Position numbers and translations under genes: made by a program
Shown here: in pieces, positions 24,619 to 34,058 of the stretch
Layout: each line of letters opens with the position of its first letter
How positions within the stretch are numbered: the stretch's first letter is position 1
The notes under the pieces: generated by a model
Told to the model about the DNA's origin: nothing
The model's database searches: none
Seen by the model: only the letters and a program-made list of their open reading frames with translations
DNA from: Mediterraneibacter catenae
GTDB taxonomy: Bacteria > Bacillota > Clostridia > Lachnospirales > Lachnospiraceae
Assembly: GCF_008691045.1 (NCBI RefSeq)
Contig: NZ_VMSO01000018.1
Coordinates: forward strand, 1-50,754
Direction: 5' to 3'
Length of the DNA stretch: 50,754 nucleotides

Positions 24619-27600
24619 TCTTTCTCAAGATTTTTGAATGCCGTGGACAGCATCAGTTTGATCCTGTTCAGCTGGTTTACTTCGCTTGCACCCGGATCGA
24701 AGTCGATGGCCACGATATTGGATTCCGGATGGCGTCTTCTCAGTTCTTTGATAACTCCCTTACCCACTACATGATTCGGCAGGCAGGCAAATGGCTGTGT
24801 ACATACGATATTGCCAGCTCCGCTGTGGATGAGCTCAAGCATTTCTCCGGTCAGGAACCATCCCTCGCCGGTCTGGTTTCCGATGGAAACGATCTCGGAT
24901 GCCATTTTTGCCAGATCTTCGATGTGTGCCGGCGGATCAAAGTGCCTGCTGGAAGCAAATGCCTTGGTTGCGGGTGAGCGCAGCCATTCTACGGCTGCAA
25001 TTCCCAAATTTCCGATCAGTGCTTTGGACTTCTTGAATCCCAGATGGGATACTTTGAAGTTCTGGTTGTAGAAGCAGTACTGCATGAAGTCGATCAGATC
25101 AGGAACGACCGCCTCGGCTCCTTCCGCTTCTAAGAGGTCTACCAGGTGATTGTTGGCAGCCGGCAGGAATTTTACAAGGATTTCACCGACTACGCCTACG
25201 CGGGGTTTTTTAATATCAAGGATCTCAATGTTGTCGAAATCGTTGATAATATCGCGGCAGAGTTTTTTAAACTTCCTTCGTGACGGATATCCTTCAGATA
25301 CAAATTTCTGGACGACTTTGACCCACTTACGGTGGATTGCGTTAGTTGTGCCAGGGACAGCCTCATACGGGCGCATCCTGTAGACACATTTCATGAAGAT
25401 ATCTCCGAAGACGGCTGCATATGCAATACGGACGGCGAGCGGCAGTGTGATCTTGAATCCCGGGTTTGCTTCCAGACCGCTTAAGTTGATGGAGATGACC
25501 GGGATGTGTCCGTATCCGGCTTTTTTCAGCGCACGACGAATAAAACCAATGTAGTTGGATGCACGGCAGCCGCCTCCGGTCTGGCTGATGATGACTGCCA
25601 GATGGTCGGTATCGTAATTGCCGGAGAGGATGGCATCCATAATCTGTCCCACTACAATGAGCGAAGGGTAGCATGCATCGTTATTTACATATTTAAGCCC
25701 CATATCCACTGCCTGACGGTTGTCGTTCGGGAGAACTTCGATCTTGTAGCCCGCAGCTTTGAAAGCAGGCTCCAGAAGTTCAAAATGGATAGGAGACATC
25801 TGCGGGCAGAGGATTGTATGAGTCTTACGCATTTCTTTTGTAAACGGTACTTTCTCAATAGAAGACGGGCGGATGGTACGCTCGGCGTTCTTCTGCTCAC
25901 GCACGCGGATGGCGGCAAGCAAGGAACGTACGCGGATACGGGCTGCGCCAAGGTTGTTAACCTCGTCAATCTTCAGTGTTGTATAAATCTTGTCGGAACC
26001 GGTCAGGATATCTGCCACCTGATCTGTTGTTACGGCATCAAGACCGCATCCGAAAGAATTGAGCTGGATCAGATCCAGATTTTCGGTTGTCTTCACATAG
26101 TTGGCTGCAGCGTACAGACGGGAATGATACATCCACTGGTCCATAACATTGAGCGGTCGTTCCACCTGATGCAGGTGGGAGATAGAATCTTCAGTCAATA
26201 CGGCGATGTTATAGGAGGTGATCATCTCCGGCAGGCCGTGGTTGACTTCCGGATCAATGTGGTACGGGCGTCCGGCAAGCACGATACCACGGTTCCCTGT
26301 CTCATTTAAGAACTTGATCGTCTCTTCGCCTTTTTTGCGCATATCCTCGCGGCATGCGGCAAGTTCCGTCCATGCATCGCGAACAGCGGATCTGATTTCA
26401 CTTTCATTTAAAGCAAACTTTTCACCAAGCTCGTCGATCAGGCGATAGGACAGTGTCTCCTCGCTCTGGAATGAAATGAACGGATGGATGAAATCCACGT
26501 CTCCGTTTACGATCGGATCCATATTGTTCTTTATATTTTCCGGGTAGGAGGTTACAATCGGACAGTTATAGTGGTTGTTCGCCTCCTCGAATTCGTTACG
26601 CTCATACGGGACGGACGGATAGAAGATGTGTTTTACACCTTTATTGATCAGCCACTGCACATGCCCGTGGGCAAGCTTCGCCGGATAACACTCGGATTCA
26701 CTCGGGATAGACTCGATGCCCAGCTCGTAGATTTTTCTTGTAGAAGTCGGAGAGAGCACTACACGGAAGCCGAGTTTTGTGAAAAATGTAAACCAGAACG
26801 GGTAGTTTTCGTACATGTTCAGCACGCGCGGAATACCGATTTCGCCGCGCTTTGCATCCTCTTTGGAGAGGGGTTCATAATCAAAATAGCGGTGCAGTTT
26901 ATAGTCGAACAGGTTCGGCATGGTGTTCTTTGATTTTTCCTTGCCAAGACCTCGCTCACAGCGGTTACCTGTGATGAATTTTCGACCGCCGCTGAAGTGG
27001 TTGATGGTCAGACGGCAGGTATTTGTACATCCACGGCATTTTGTCATTGTCGTGGAATACTCCATGGACTTAATGTCGTCGATGGAGAGCATAGTTGTGC
27101 CTTCGCAGTCCGTGTACCTTTCGCGGGCGAGGAGGGCAGCTCCAAACGCACCCATGATACCTGCGATATCCGGGCGGATTGCCTCGCAGTCTGCAATCTT
27201 TTCAAAGCTTCTTAATACCGCATTGTTGTAAAATGTACCACCTTGCACAACAATATGGTTTCCGAGCTCTGAGGCGCTGGATACTTTGATAACCTTAAAG
27301 AGCGCGTTCTTGATGACAGAGTAAGCCAGTCCGGCAGAGATATCTGCGACGGACGCCCCTTCTTTCTGTGCCTGTTTTACTTTAGAGTTCATGAATACAG
27401 TACAGCGTGTTCCAAGGTCGATCGGATTCTGCGCGTAGAGAGCTTCGTGTGCAAAGTCTTCGACGGTATAGTTCAGAGACTTTGCAAAAGTCTCGATGAA
27501 TGAACCGCATCCTGAGGAACATGCCTCGTTGAGCTGTACGCTGTCGACTGTCTGGTTTTTGATCTTGATGCATTTCATATCCTGTCCACCGATATCCAGA

Positions 27601-28859
27601 ATACAGTCTACATCAGGCTCAAAAAACGCAGCTGCGTAGTAGTGGGCGACAGTTTCTACCTCGCCTTCGTCCAGCATGAGGGCAGCTTTGATCAGCGCTT
27701 CGCCGTAACCGGTGGAGCAGGAATGAACAATTTCCACGCCTTCCGGAAGCTGTTCGTAGATATCCTTGATCGCGCTGATGGTTGTTCCCAGCGGATCTCC
27801 GTCGTTGTTATGGTAGAAGGAGTAGAGGAGCGTTCCGTCTTCTCCTACCAGTGCCGCCTTTGTCGTAGTAGAGCCGGCGTCGATACCAAGGAATGCTTTT
27901 CCTTTGTAGGAAGCCAGATCTTTTACGGGTACCTGGTGTTTGGCATGGCGGGCCGTGAATTCTTCATATTCCGCATTCGTGGCAAACAAAGGTTCAAGAC
28001 GCTCAACCTCGATCTCCATCTTTACCTTGCGCTCCAGTCTGTTCTGGAGTTCCCGCAGAGCGACCACGGTATCTTTTTTAGAATTCAGTGCAGAACCGAT
28101 GGCTGCGAACAGATGAGAATGATTCGGCGCGATGATATGTTCGTCATCAAGCTTCAGCGTGCGGATAAAGGCGGCACGAAGCTCAGAGAGGAAGTGGAGA
28201 GGCCCTCCCAGGAAGGCCACATGTCCGCGGATAGGTTTTCCGCAGGCAAGGCCGCTGATTGTCTGGTTTACGACGGCCTGGAAAATAGACGCAGCCAGAT
28301 CTTCCCTTGACGCGCCGTCGTTGATGAGCGGCTGAATATCGGATTTGGCAAACACACCACAGCGGGCCGCGATGGAATAGAGTGCCTGATAATTTTTTGC
28401 ATATTCATTCAGGCCGGCAGCGTCTGTCTGAAGAAGCGATGCCATCTGGTCGATAAAAGAGCCTGTACCGCCGGCACAGACGCCGTTCATACGCTGCTCT
28501 ACATTACCGCCTTCAAAATAGATGATCTTGGCGTCCTCGCCACCCAGCTCGATAGCAACATCAGTCTGGGGAGCATAGTCCTGAAGTGCCGTGGAAACAG
28601 CAATAACTTCCTGGACAAAAGGTACGTCAAGATTCTTGGCCAGGGTCAGACCGCCGCTTCCCGTTATGACGGGGGATACGTGGATCGGGCCCAGTTTGTA
28701 GAGGGCACGCCCCAGAAGGTCTGACAGAGTCTCCTGAATGTTCGCATAATGCCTTTCATAGTCGGAGAAGAGTACCTCATTTTCTTCGTCCAGAATCGCA
28801 ATCTTGACTGTTGTGGAACCGATATCGATTCCAAGAGTATGTAATTCTTTCGGATTCAT
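24612..28859 (-). CDS. 2-hydroxyacyl-CoA dehydratase activase-related protein, large
   Basis: A 1,415-residue fusion of two BcrAD/HgdC-type ASKHA ATPase domains with DUF2229 and HgdB-like parts. Domain 1 (about 5-265) begins [15 protein letters not shown] and has likely [4Fe-4S] ligands C128 ([11 protein letters not shown]) and C167 (AARCGVF). Domain 2 (about 320-590) begins [15 protein letters not shown] with C447 (ACSSGCGSF) and C486 (GTRCTVF). A cysteine cluster follows (C608, C611, C615, C634: [17 protein letters not shown]), then the DUF2229 region (about 675-900) and an HgdB-like C-terminal region. Smaller relatives inject an electron into dehydratases of amino-acid fermentation; the role of this large form is not established. 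ATG 28859 is chosen because TTGGAG precedes it; an in-frame TTG at 28874 lies in that site. The stop lies inside the right repeat. Confidence 0.88.
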   Translation of the reverse strand: MNPKELHTLGIDIGSTTVKIAILDEENEVLFSDYERHYANIQETLSDLLGRALYKLGPIHVSPVITGSGGLTLAKNLDVPFVQEVIAVSTALQDYAPQTDVAIELGGEDAKIIYFEGGNVEQRMNGVCAGGTGSFIDQMASLLQTDAAGLNEYAKNYQALYSIAARCGVFAKSDIQPLINDGASREDLAASIFQAVVNQTISGLACGKPIRGHVAFLGGPLHFLSELRAAFIRTLKLDDEHIIAPNHSHLFAAIGSALNSKKDTVVALRELQNRLERKVKMEIEVERLEPLFATNAEYEEFTARHAKHQVPVKDLASYKGKAFLGIDAGSTTTKAALVGEDGTLLYSFYHNNDGDPLGTTISAIKDIYEQLPEGVEIVHSCSTGYGEALIKAALMLDEGEVETVAHYYAAAFFEPDVDCILDIGGQDMKCIKIKNQTVDSVQLNEACSSGCGSFIETFAKSLNYTVEDFAHEALYAQNPIDLGTRCTVFMNSKVKQAQKEGASVADISAGLAYSVIKNALFKVIKVSSASELGNHIVVQGGTFYNNAVLRSFEKIADCEAIRPDIAGIMGAFGAALLARERYTDCEGTTMLSIDDIKSMEYSTTMTKCRGCTNTCRLTINHFSGGRKFITGNRCERGLGKEKSKNTMPNLFDYKLHRYFDYEPLSKEDAKRGEIGIPRVLNMYENYPFWFTFFTKLGFRVVLSPTSTRKIYELGIESIPSESECYPAKLAHGHVQWLINKGVKHIFYPSVPYERNEFEEANNHYNCPIVTSYPENIKNNMDPIVNGDVDFIHPFISFQSEETLSYRLIDELGEKFALNESEIRSAVRDAWTELAACREDMRKKGEETIKFLNETGNRGIVLAGRPYHIDPEVNHGLPEMITSYNIAVLTEDSISHLHQVERPLNVMDQWMYHSRLYAAANYVKTTENLDLIQLNSFGCGLDAVTTDQVADILTGSDKIYTTLKIDEVNNLGAARIRVRSLLAAIRVREQKNAERTIRPSSIEKVPFTKEMRKTHTILCPQMSPIHFELLEPAFKAAGYKIEVLPNDNRQAVDMGLKYVNNDACYPSLIVVGQIMDAILSGNYDTDHLAVIISQTGGGCRASNYIGFIRRALKKAGYGHIPVISINLSGLEANPGFKITLPLAVRIAYAAVFGDIFMKCVYRMRPYEAVPGTTNAIHRKWVKVVQKFVSEGYPSRRKFKKLCRDIINDFDNIEILDIKKPRVGVVGEILVKFLPAANNHLVDLLEAEGAEAVVPDLIDFMQYCFYNQNFKVSHLGFKKSKALIGNLGIAAVEWLRSPATKAFASSRHFDPPAHIEDLAKMASEIVSIGNQTGEGWFLTGEMLELIHSGAGNIVCTQPFACLPNHVVGKGVIKELRRRHPESNIVAIDFDPGASEVNQLNRIKLMLSTAFKNLEKEK

Positions 28860-28939
28860 TAATAGATTCTCCAATCTTCTGTATAATTTATATGTATTAT
28901 TTCCTATTTAATGTGTTTCCACATTTTACAGCAACATAC

Positions 28940-28968
28940 ATTATACGACAGAATTTTTAAAAAGACAA
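28940..28968 (-). promoter_or_regulatory. activase promoter (minus strand)
   Basis: On the minus strand TTGTCT (28968-28963), 17 nt, TATAAT (28945-28940). Confidence 0.65.
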
Positions 28969-29063
28969 TTGTTATTATTATGAGGTATTTCAAAATAATT
29001 CCTGCGCTTATGGATAAATTATATAAAGATCATGTTAAACTCATGAAAAGGAATAACAACCGT

Positions 29064-29092
29064 TTGACAAACAGTATGGCGGAAGGTACAAT
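29064..29092 (+). promoter_or_regulatory. promoter of the rhomboid-like gene and pyk
   Basis: TTGACA (29064-29069), 17 nt, TACAAT (29087-29092). An excellent match. Confidence 0.8.
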
Positions 29093-29144
29093 TGTATAGG
29101 ATTAGCGAGAAAAACACATTTTTGAAAGTGAGGAGAAATCATTC

Positions 29145-29990
29145 TTGAACTGGCTTGATAAATTAGAGAGAAAGTTTGGACGTTTTGCGATTCCGAATCT
29201 GACTGTGTATCTGCTTGTGGGATATGTGATCGGATTTGGCATCATGTTTCTTATGCCGGAGATGCTCGGTTATCTGACACTGGAACCGGCGCTGATTCTG
29301 CGAGGTCAGATATGGCGAATTATATCATGGGTGCTGATTCCTCCGACAACAAATCTGATTTCACTTGTATTTCTTGTGCTGCTGTACTATTCTCTCGGGA
29401 CAGCCCTTGAGAGGACCTGGGGGAGTTTCCGGTATAATATCTATATCTTTTCCGGAATTTTATTTACTGTGCTTGCGGTCTTCGGTATGTATGTCTATTA
29501 CTATTTTGCACATGGAGTGGAAGTGATGCTGTCGAGCGTGAGCCTGATCAGCACAAACTATATTACGATGTCTATATTCCTGGCATTTGCTGCAATCTAT
29601 CCGGATATGGAAGTTTTGCTCTATTTCATACTGCCGATTAAAATGAAATGGATGGCGGTTGTATATGTTGTAATGGCTGCATATTATTTTATTCGCGGCG
29701 GAGTGGGAACGCGTGTGGCGATTGGAGCGTCGCTTCTTAATTTTATTATTTTCTTTTTTTCGAGCCGGAATATGAGAAGATTCGGTCCGAAAGAGCGGGC
29801 CAGAAAAGCAAGGTTTAAACGCCAGTCAGCCCCGCATATGAAGTACACAAACGGGGCAAAACACCGCTGTGCAGTCTGCGGGCGGACCGAACTGGATGAT
29901 CCGTGTCTGGAGTTCCGTTTCTGTTCTAAATGTAATGGAAACTACGAGTACTGTCAGGATCATCTGTTCACACATGAACATGTCAAGTGA
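29145..29990 (+). CDS. rhomboid-like membrane protein with C-terminal zinc ribbon
   Basis: A 281-residue protein with about six membrane helices resembling the rhomboid fold: PALILRGQIWRIISWVLIPP and ALERTWGSFRYNIYIFSG correspond to conserved rhomboid L1-loop segments. The helix-4 GxSG serine motif is replaced by SLISTNYITMS, and no catalytic histidine is evident in helix 6 (RVAIGASLLNFIIFF), so it is probably not a protease. A basic linker (KERARKARFKR) leads to a cytoplasmic zinc-ribbon-like end with CAVCGR, CSKC and CQDH. Translation seems to start at TTG, ten bases after GAGGAG. pyk follows 36 bases later with no terminator between. Confidence 0.75.
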   Translation: MNWLDKLERKFGRFAIPNLTVYLLVGYVIGFGIMFLMPEMLGYLTLEPALILRGQIWRIISWVLIPPTTNLISLVFLVLLYYSLGTALERTWGSFRYNIYIFSGILFTVLAVFGMYVYYYFAHGVEVMLSSVSLISTNYITMSIFLAFAAIYPDMEVLLYFILPIKMKWMAVVYVVMAAYYFIRGGVGTRVAIGASLLNFIIFFFSSRNMRRFGPKERARKARFKRQSAPHMKYTNGAKHRCAVCGRTELDDPCLEFRFCSKCNGNYEYCQDHLFTHEHVK

Positions 29991-30026
29991 CAGCAAAGTA
30001 TTACGAGATAAGGAGAGTATTATTTT

Positions 30027-31463
30027 ATGAAAAAAACTAAAGTGGTTTGTACAATGGGACCAAATACAAATGACAGAGAGCTGATGAGAAATCTGATCTT
30101 AAATGGTATGGATGTGGCCCGTTTCAATTTTTCACATGGCGATCATGAAGAACAGAAGGGCAGGATGGATATGCTCAAACAGCTCCGGGAAGAGCTTAAC
30201 GCAAATACGGCGATCCTTCTGGATACAAAAGGACCGGAGATCCGTACAGGCAAGCTGAAGGACGGAAAAAAAGTAATATTGGAAAACGGAGCGGTATTTA
30301 CCCTGACTACAGAAGATATCGTCGGCGATGCACAGAAAGTATCAATTTCATATGCAGGACTGCCGGATGATGTCGACAAAGGCAGCACGATCCTCATCGA
30401 TGACGGCCTGATCGGTCTGACTGTCATCGGTAAAACAGAGACTGAAATTCGCTGTGAGGTGGTAAACGGCGGAGAGCTGGGCGAAAAGAAAGGCGTAAAT
30501 GTTCCGAATGTGTCTGTGCGCCTGCCTGCCATTACAGAAAAAGATAAAGATGATATCCGTTTCGGTGTAGAGCAGGGGATTGATTTTATTGCGGCATCTT
30601 TTGTGAGAAATGCGGAGTGCGTTCTTGAGATCAAGGCGTATCTTAAAGAACTGAATGCTCCGTACACACCGATCATCGCGAAGATTGAAAATGCGGAAGG
30701 AATCCGTAATATCGATGAGATCATCCGTGCGGCGGATGGTATCATGGTAGCAAGAGGCGATCTGGGCGTGGAGATTCCTGCGGAAGAAGTTCCGTACCTT
30801 CAGAAAATGATGATCCAGAAGTGCAACAACAACTTTAAGACGGTTATTACGGCGACACAGATGCTTGACTCTATGATCCGTAATCCGCGCCCGACACGAG
30901 CAGAGGTTACTGATGTGGCGAATGCTGTTTACGACGGAACAGATGCGGTTATGCTCTCAGGAGAGACCGCACAGGGTAAATACCCTCTGGAGGCGCTTCA
31001 GATGATGGTTCATATCATTGAGAATACGGAGCAGCATCTGGATTATGAGACAAAGCTCAATAAGACCGGTGAGCAGCTCAAGAGCGGTCTTTCCAGTGCG
31101 ATTGGTTATTCTTCCGTGCTGGCAGCGGCAAATCTGAATGCGAAATGTATCATTACTCCGTCTGTGAGCGGGGCAACCACAAGAGTAGTCTCGAATTTAA
31201 GACCAAAACAGGACATCCTCGGTGTGACTCCTAATGAGAGGACTTTAAGAAGAATGTCCATTTACTGGGGAGTCCGCCCGTTGAAAACAATCCAGTTTAA
31301 AACAACAGATGACATCTGCAACGGAGCAATTGAGCTTGCAACTGTAAAGCAGTATATTGAGCCGGGGGACGTAGTCGTGCTGACAGCTGGTATTCCGTCT
31401 CAGAATATCAGTCAGGAGCACACGACAACGAGCAACATGATGCGCATTGCTACAGTAGAATAA
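30027..31463 (+). CDS. pyk: pyruvate kinase
   Basis: Converts phosphoenolpyruvate and ADP to pyruvate and ATP, the last step of glycolysis. The 478-residue protein is the standard length without the extra C-terminal PEP-utiliser domain found in Bacillus pyruvate kinase. Motifs: KVVCTMGPNTND at the start, FNFSHGDHEEQ, the catalytic-lysine region IIAKIENAEG, MVARGDLGVEIP, and ATQMLDSMIRNPRPTRAEV followed by DAVMLSGETAQGKYP. AAGGAGAG lies before the ATG. It appears to share the promoter at 29064 with the rhomboid-like gene and ends in a strong terminator. Confidence 0.97.
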   Translation: MKKTKVVCTMGPNTNDRELMRNLILNGMDVARFNFSHGDHEEQKGRMDMLKQLREELNANTAILLDTKGPEIRTGKLKDGKKVILENGAVFTLTTEDIVGDAQKVSISYAGLPDDVDKGSTILIDDGLIGLTVIGKTETEIRCEVVNGGELGEKKGVNVPNVSVRLPAITEKDKDDIRFGVEQGIDFIAASFVRNAECVLEIKAYLKELNAPYTPIIAKIENAEGIRNIDEIIRAADGIMVARGDLGVEIPAEEVPYLQKMMIQKCNNNFKTVITATQMLDSMIRNPRPTRAEVTDVANAVYDGTDAVMLSGETAQGKYPLEALQMMVHIIENTEQHLDYETKLNKTGEQLKSGLSSAIGYSSVLAAANLNAKCIITPSVSGATTRVVSNLRPKQDILGVTPNERTLRRMSIYWGVRPLKTIQFKTTDDICNGAIELATVKQYIEPGDVVVLTAGIPSQNISQEHTTTSNMMRIATVE

Positions 31464-31476
31464 GATTTAGAAATAT

Positions 31477-31518
31477 ATCCTGCGGGAGCAGCCTTATCGG
31501 CACCCCGCGGGATTTTTT
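31477..31518 (+). terminator. intrinsic terminator after pyk
   Basis: ATCCTGCGGG pairs with CCCGCGGGAT (one G-T pair) around a 17-nt loop, followed by TTTTTT. Confidence 0.88.
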
Positions 31519-31590
31519 AATAACAGTGCGGCTTTATGAATGGCCTGGACTGGACTGTTATGATTTTTTATGGAAAAAAAGCAAAATATG

Positions 31591-31619
31591 TTGACAGAAT
31601 AATGGAGTTGTACTATAGT
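31591..31619 (+). promoter_or_regulatory. promoter of the TrmB-type regulator operon
   Basis: TTGACA (31591-31596), 17 nt, TATAGT (31614-31619). Confidence 0.75.
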
Positions 31620-31679
31620 GTTCCTGAAAAATACTACTAATATAATGACTGAGAAAGTGATAAGGCAGATATAGGCAAT

Positions 31680-32396
31680 ATGGAAGAAAGCAGATTAATC
31701 GAATATCTTTTGCATTTCGGTCTGTCGAGGCAGGAGGCACTGATCTATGAACAGCTTCTTGCACGGGGAAAGCAGACCGGCTATGAAATAGCCAGAGACA
31801 CAGGAATTTCACGCTCCAATGCTTATACGTCTCTCGCGGCTCTTGTGGAGAAAGGCGCGGCTTATCTTGTGGAGGAGAACGCAAAAAAATATATTCCGGT
31901 CTGTCCGGAAGAATTCTGCGGGAACAGAATCCGGCGGATGGAGAAGGAGAAGAAGTGGCTTGTAGAAAATCTCACCTGCGAGACAGCAGAGGAAGAGGGC
32001 TATATTACGATCGAGGGGGCGGAACATATCCTTGACAGGGTTCTGAATCTTCTGGAGAAGGCGGAGGAGAGAGTGTATCTCTCTTGTTCTTCCGTCTGTC
32101 TGGACAGCCTGAGAGAAGAGCTGGACAGGCTTGTAAAGTACGGAAAAAAACTTGTTCTCATTACAGACCGCCCGTATCAAATGGAGGGCGCACTTGTATA
32201 TGTGACAGAGGATAAAGGCAGCCAGATCGGCCTGATCGCGGATTCCAGATATGTTCTGTCAGGAGAATTCGGACAGGATAGTATGAATACATGCCTGTAT
32301 TCCGGACAGAAAAATTTCGTCATGCTGTTTAAGACGGCGCTGGCAAATGAGATTGAACTGATTAAAATACGAAAAGGAGAAAAAGAGAATGACTAA
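31680..32396 (+). CDS. TrmB-family transcriptional regulator
   Basis: A 238-residue regulator with an N-terminal TrmB winged helix (LIEYLLHFGLSRQEALIYEQ, TGYEIARDTGISRSNAYTSL, LVEKGAAYLVEENAKKYIP) and a C-terminal phospholipase-D-like effector domain from about residue 110 (ILDRVLNLLEKAEERVYLSC). TrmB proteins often sense sugars or other metabolites. Its end overlaps the next start by eight bases, so it probably regulates, or is co-made with, the decarboxylase-like enzyme. Confidence 0.85.
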   Translation: MEESRLIEYLLHFGLSRQEALIYEQLLARGKQTGYEIARDTGISRSNAYTSLAALVEKGAAYLVEENAKKYIPVCPEEFCGNRIRRMEKEKKWLVENLTCETAEEEGYITIEGAEHILDRVLNLLEKAEERVYLSCSSVCLDSLREELDRLVKYGKKLVLITDRPYQMEGALVYVTEDKGSQIGLIADSRYVLSGEFGQDSMNTCLYSGQKNFVMLFKTALANEIELIKIRKGEKEND

Positions 32397-33660
32397 GAGA
32401 CCATTTGTAACAAAACAGCAGGTAGAGGAAATCACGAAGACATACCCGACCCCGTTCCATCTCTATGATGAAAAAGGAATCAGGGAGAATGTAAAGGCGC
32501 TGAAGGAAGCGTTTTCGTGGAATCCGGGATACAAAGAGTATTTTGCGGTGAAGGCGACGCCTAATCCGTTCCTGATCGACATTTTAAAGGAGTATGGCTG
32601 CGGCTGCGACTGCTCCTCCTTTACTGAGCTCATGCTCTCAGAGGCTCTGGATATTACAGGCGAAGATATCATGTTTTCTTCAAATGACACTCCGGAGGAA
32701 GATTTTGTTCTGGCGGATAAGCTGGGCGCGATCATCAATCTGGATGATATTACTCATATTGAATTCCTGGAAAAGGCGATCGGACATATTCCGGAGACAA
32801 TAAGCTGCCGCTATAACCCGGGCGGACTGTTTAAGATCAGCAACGACATCATGGATAATCCCGGAGATGCAAAATACGGAATGACAACAGACCAGATTCT
32901 CGAGGCATACAAAATACTGAAAGCAAAAGGAGCAAAAGAATTCGGGCTTCACGCGTTTCTGGCGAGCAATACAGTGACAAATGATTATTATCCGATGCTG
33001 GCGAAGGTTCTGTTTGAGCAGGCGGTAAGACTCTCGAAAGAGGCAGGCGTGCATATTAAGTTTATCAATCTGTCAGGTGGAATCGGAATTCCGTACAGAC
33101 CGGATCAGGAGCCGAATGATATCCGTGCCATCGGAGAAGGCGTGCGTAAAGTCTACGAGGAAGTTCTTGTTCCTGCAGGTATGGGAGATGTAGCAATCTA
33201 CACAGAACTCGGACGTTATATGATGGGACCATACGGATGCCTTGTAACGAAAGCAATCCATGAGAAACACACGCATAAGGAATACATCGGGGTGGACGCA
33301 TGTGCGGTCAATCTGATGAGACCGGCAATGTACGGAGCATATCATCATATCACAGTACTTGGAAAAGAGGACGCCCCATGTGATCACATGTATGATGTGA
33401 CAGGTTCGCTGTGCGAGAACAATGATAAGTTTGCTATTGACCGGATGCTGCCGGAAATAGACAGAGGTGATTATCTTGTGATCCATGATACCGGCGCCCA
33501 CGGATTTTCTATGGGTTACAATTACAACGGTAAACTCAAATCAGCAGAGCTTCTTCTGAAAGAGGACGGCAGCGTTCAGCTTATAAGAAGAGCAGAGACA
33601 CCGGCGGATTATTTTGCGACATTTGACTGCTTTGAGATAGGAAAAAAGCTGATAAAATAA
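32389..33660 (+). CDS. diaminopimelate decarboxylase-like PLP enzyme (fold III)
   Basis: A 423-residue enzyme of the alanine-racemase-fold decarboxylases, which would convert meso-diaminopimelate to lysine if it is LysA. The PLP lysine is K55 in EYFAVKATPNPFLI. The substrate-side cysteine lies in GSLCENNDKFA, whereas classic LysA has the CESGD form. FINLSGGIGIPYRPDQ binds the phosphate. These deviations mean another decarboxylase or racemase substrate is possible. AAGGAGAA inside the TrmB-type gene serves as ribosome binding site, and pairing with a regulator is unusual for a housekeeping lysA. Confidence 0.78.
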   Translation: MTKRPFVTKQQVEEITKTYPTPFHLYDEKGIRENVKALKEAFSWNPGYKEYFAVKATPNPFLIDILKEYGCGCDCSSFTELMLSEALDITGEDIMFSSNDTPEEDFVLADKLGAIINLDDITHIEFLEKAIGHIPETISCRYNPGGLFKISNDIMDNPGDAKYGMTTDQILEAYKILKAKGAKEFGLHAFLASNTVTNDYYPMLAKVLFEQAVRLSKEAGVHIKFINLSGGIGIPYRPDQEPNDIRAIGEGVRKVYEEVLVPAGMGDVAIYTELGRYMMGPYGCLVTKAIHEKHTHKEYIGVDACAVNLMRPAMYGAYHHITVLGKEDAPCDHMYDVTGSLCENNDKFAIDRMLPEIDRGDYLVIHDTGAHGFSMGYNYNGKLKSAELLLKEDGSVQLIRRAETPADYFATFDCFEIGKKLIK

Positions 33661-33687
33661 TAATAGCATCGGAGTCTAATTTGCATA

Positions 33688-33716
33688 TTGCAATTGATAT
33701 TTAAAAATGATATAAT
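33688..33716 (+). promoter_or_regulatory. tRNA-Leu promoter
   Basis: TTGCAA (33688-33693), 17 nt, TATAAT (33711-33716). Confidence 0.6.
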
Positions 33717-33749
33717 CATATCTGGCTTCTTCGAGAAGCCGGATCATAA

Positions 33750-33831
33750 GCCGATGTGGCGGAATTGGCAGACGCACTTGACTCAAAATCAAGCGGAGCA
33801 ATCCGTGCCGGTTCGAGTCCGGCCATCGGCA
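33750..33831 (+). tRNA. tRNA-Leu (anticodon CAA)
   Basis: An 82-nt class II tRNA. The acceptor arms GCCGATG and CATCGGC pair perfectly, with discriminator A. The anticodon stem CTTGA/TCAAG encloses a loop with CAA, reading UUG codons. A long variable arm follows, and the T arm is GCCGG-TTCGAGT-CCGGC. CCA is not encoded. It stands alone with its own promoter and terminator. Confidence 0.97.
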
Positions 33832-33834
33832 TAT

Positions 33835-33866
33835 AAAAGCTCTTCGGTTTGTCCGGAGAGCTTTTT
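33835..33866 (+). terminator. terminator of the tRNA gene
   Basis: AAAAGCTCTTCGG pairs with CCGGAGAGCTTTT around a short TTTGT loop, and the stem runs into TTTTT. Confidence 0.88.
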
Positions 33867-34058
33867 GTTGTGGCCTGAACTTGTCAGTAAAGGCTGAAGA
33901 TATCATAATTTCCATACATTTCCAATATTGTATACAAGTATGTGATAAAGGATAAAATTAGCTTGCATCGGATAAAAAACAGTGTTAAGCTGAATTTGTA
34001 TCAGTATCTATATTCATAAATAATTAGTAAGGTGCAAGGAGGGAAGTATACATAAAAG

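Noticed and set aside
25506..28310. Several plus-strand frames of 100-267 codons inside the activase gene
   Set aside because: Antisense shadows of a confidently identified gene; no start signals.
28911..29099. 62-codon frame between the activase and rhomboid-like genes
   Set aside because: It overlaps both divergent promoters and lacks a ribosome binding site.
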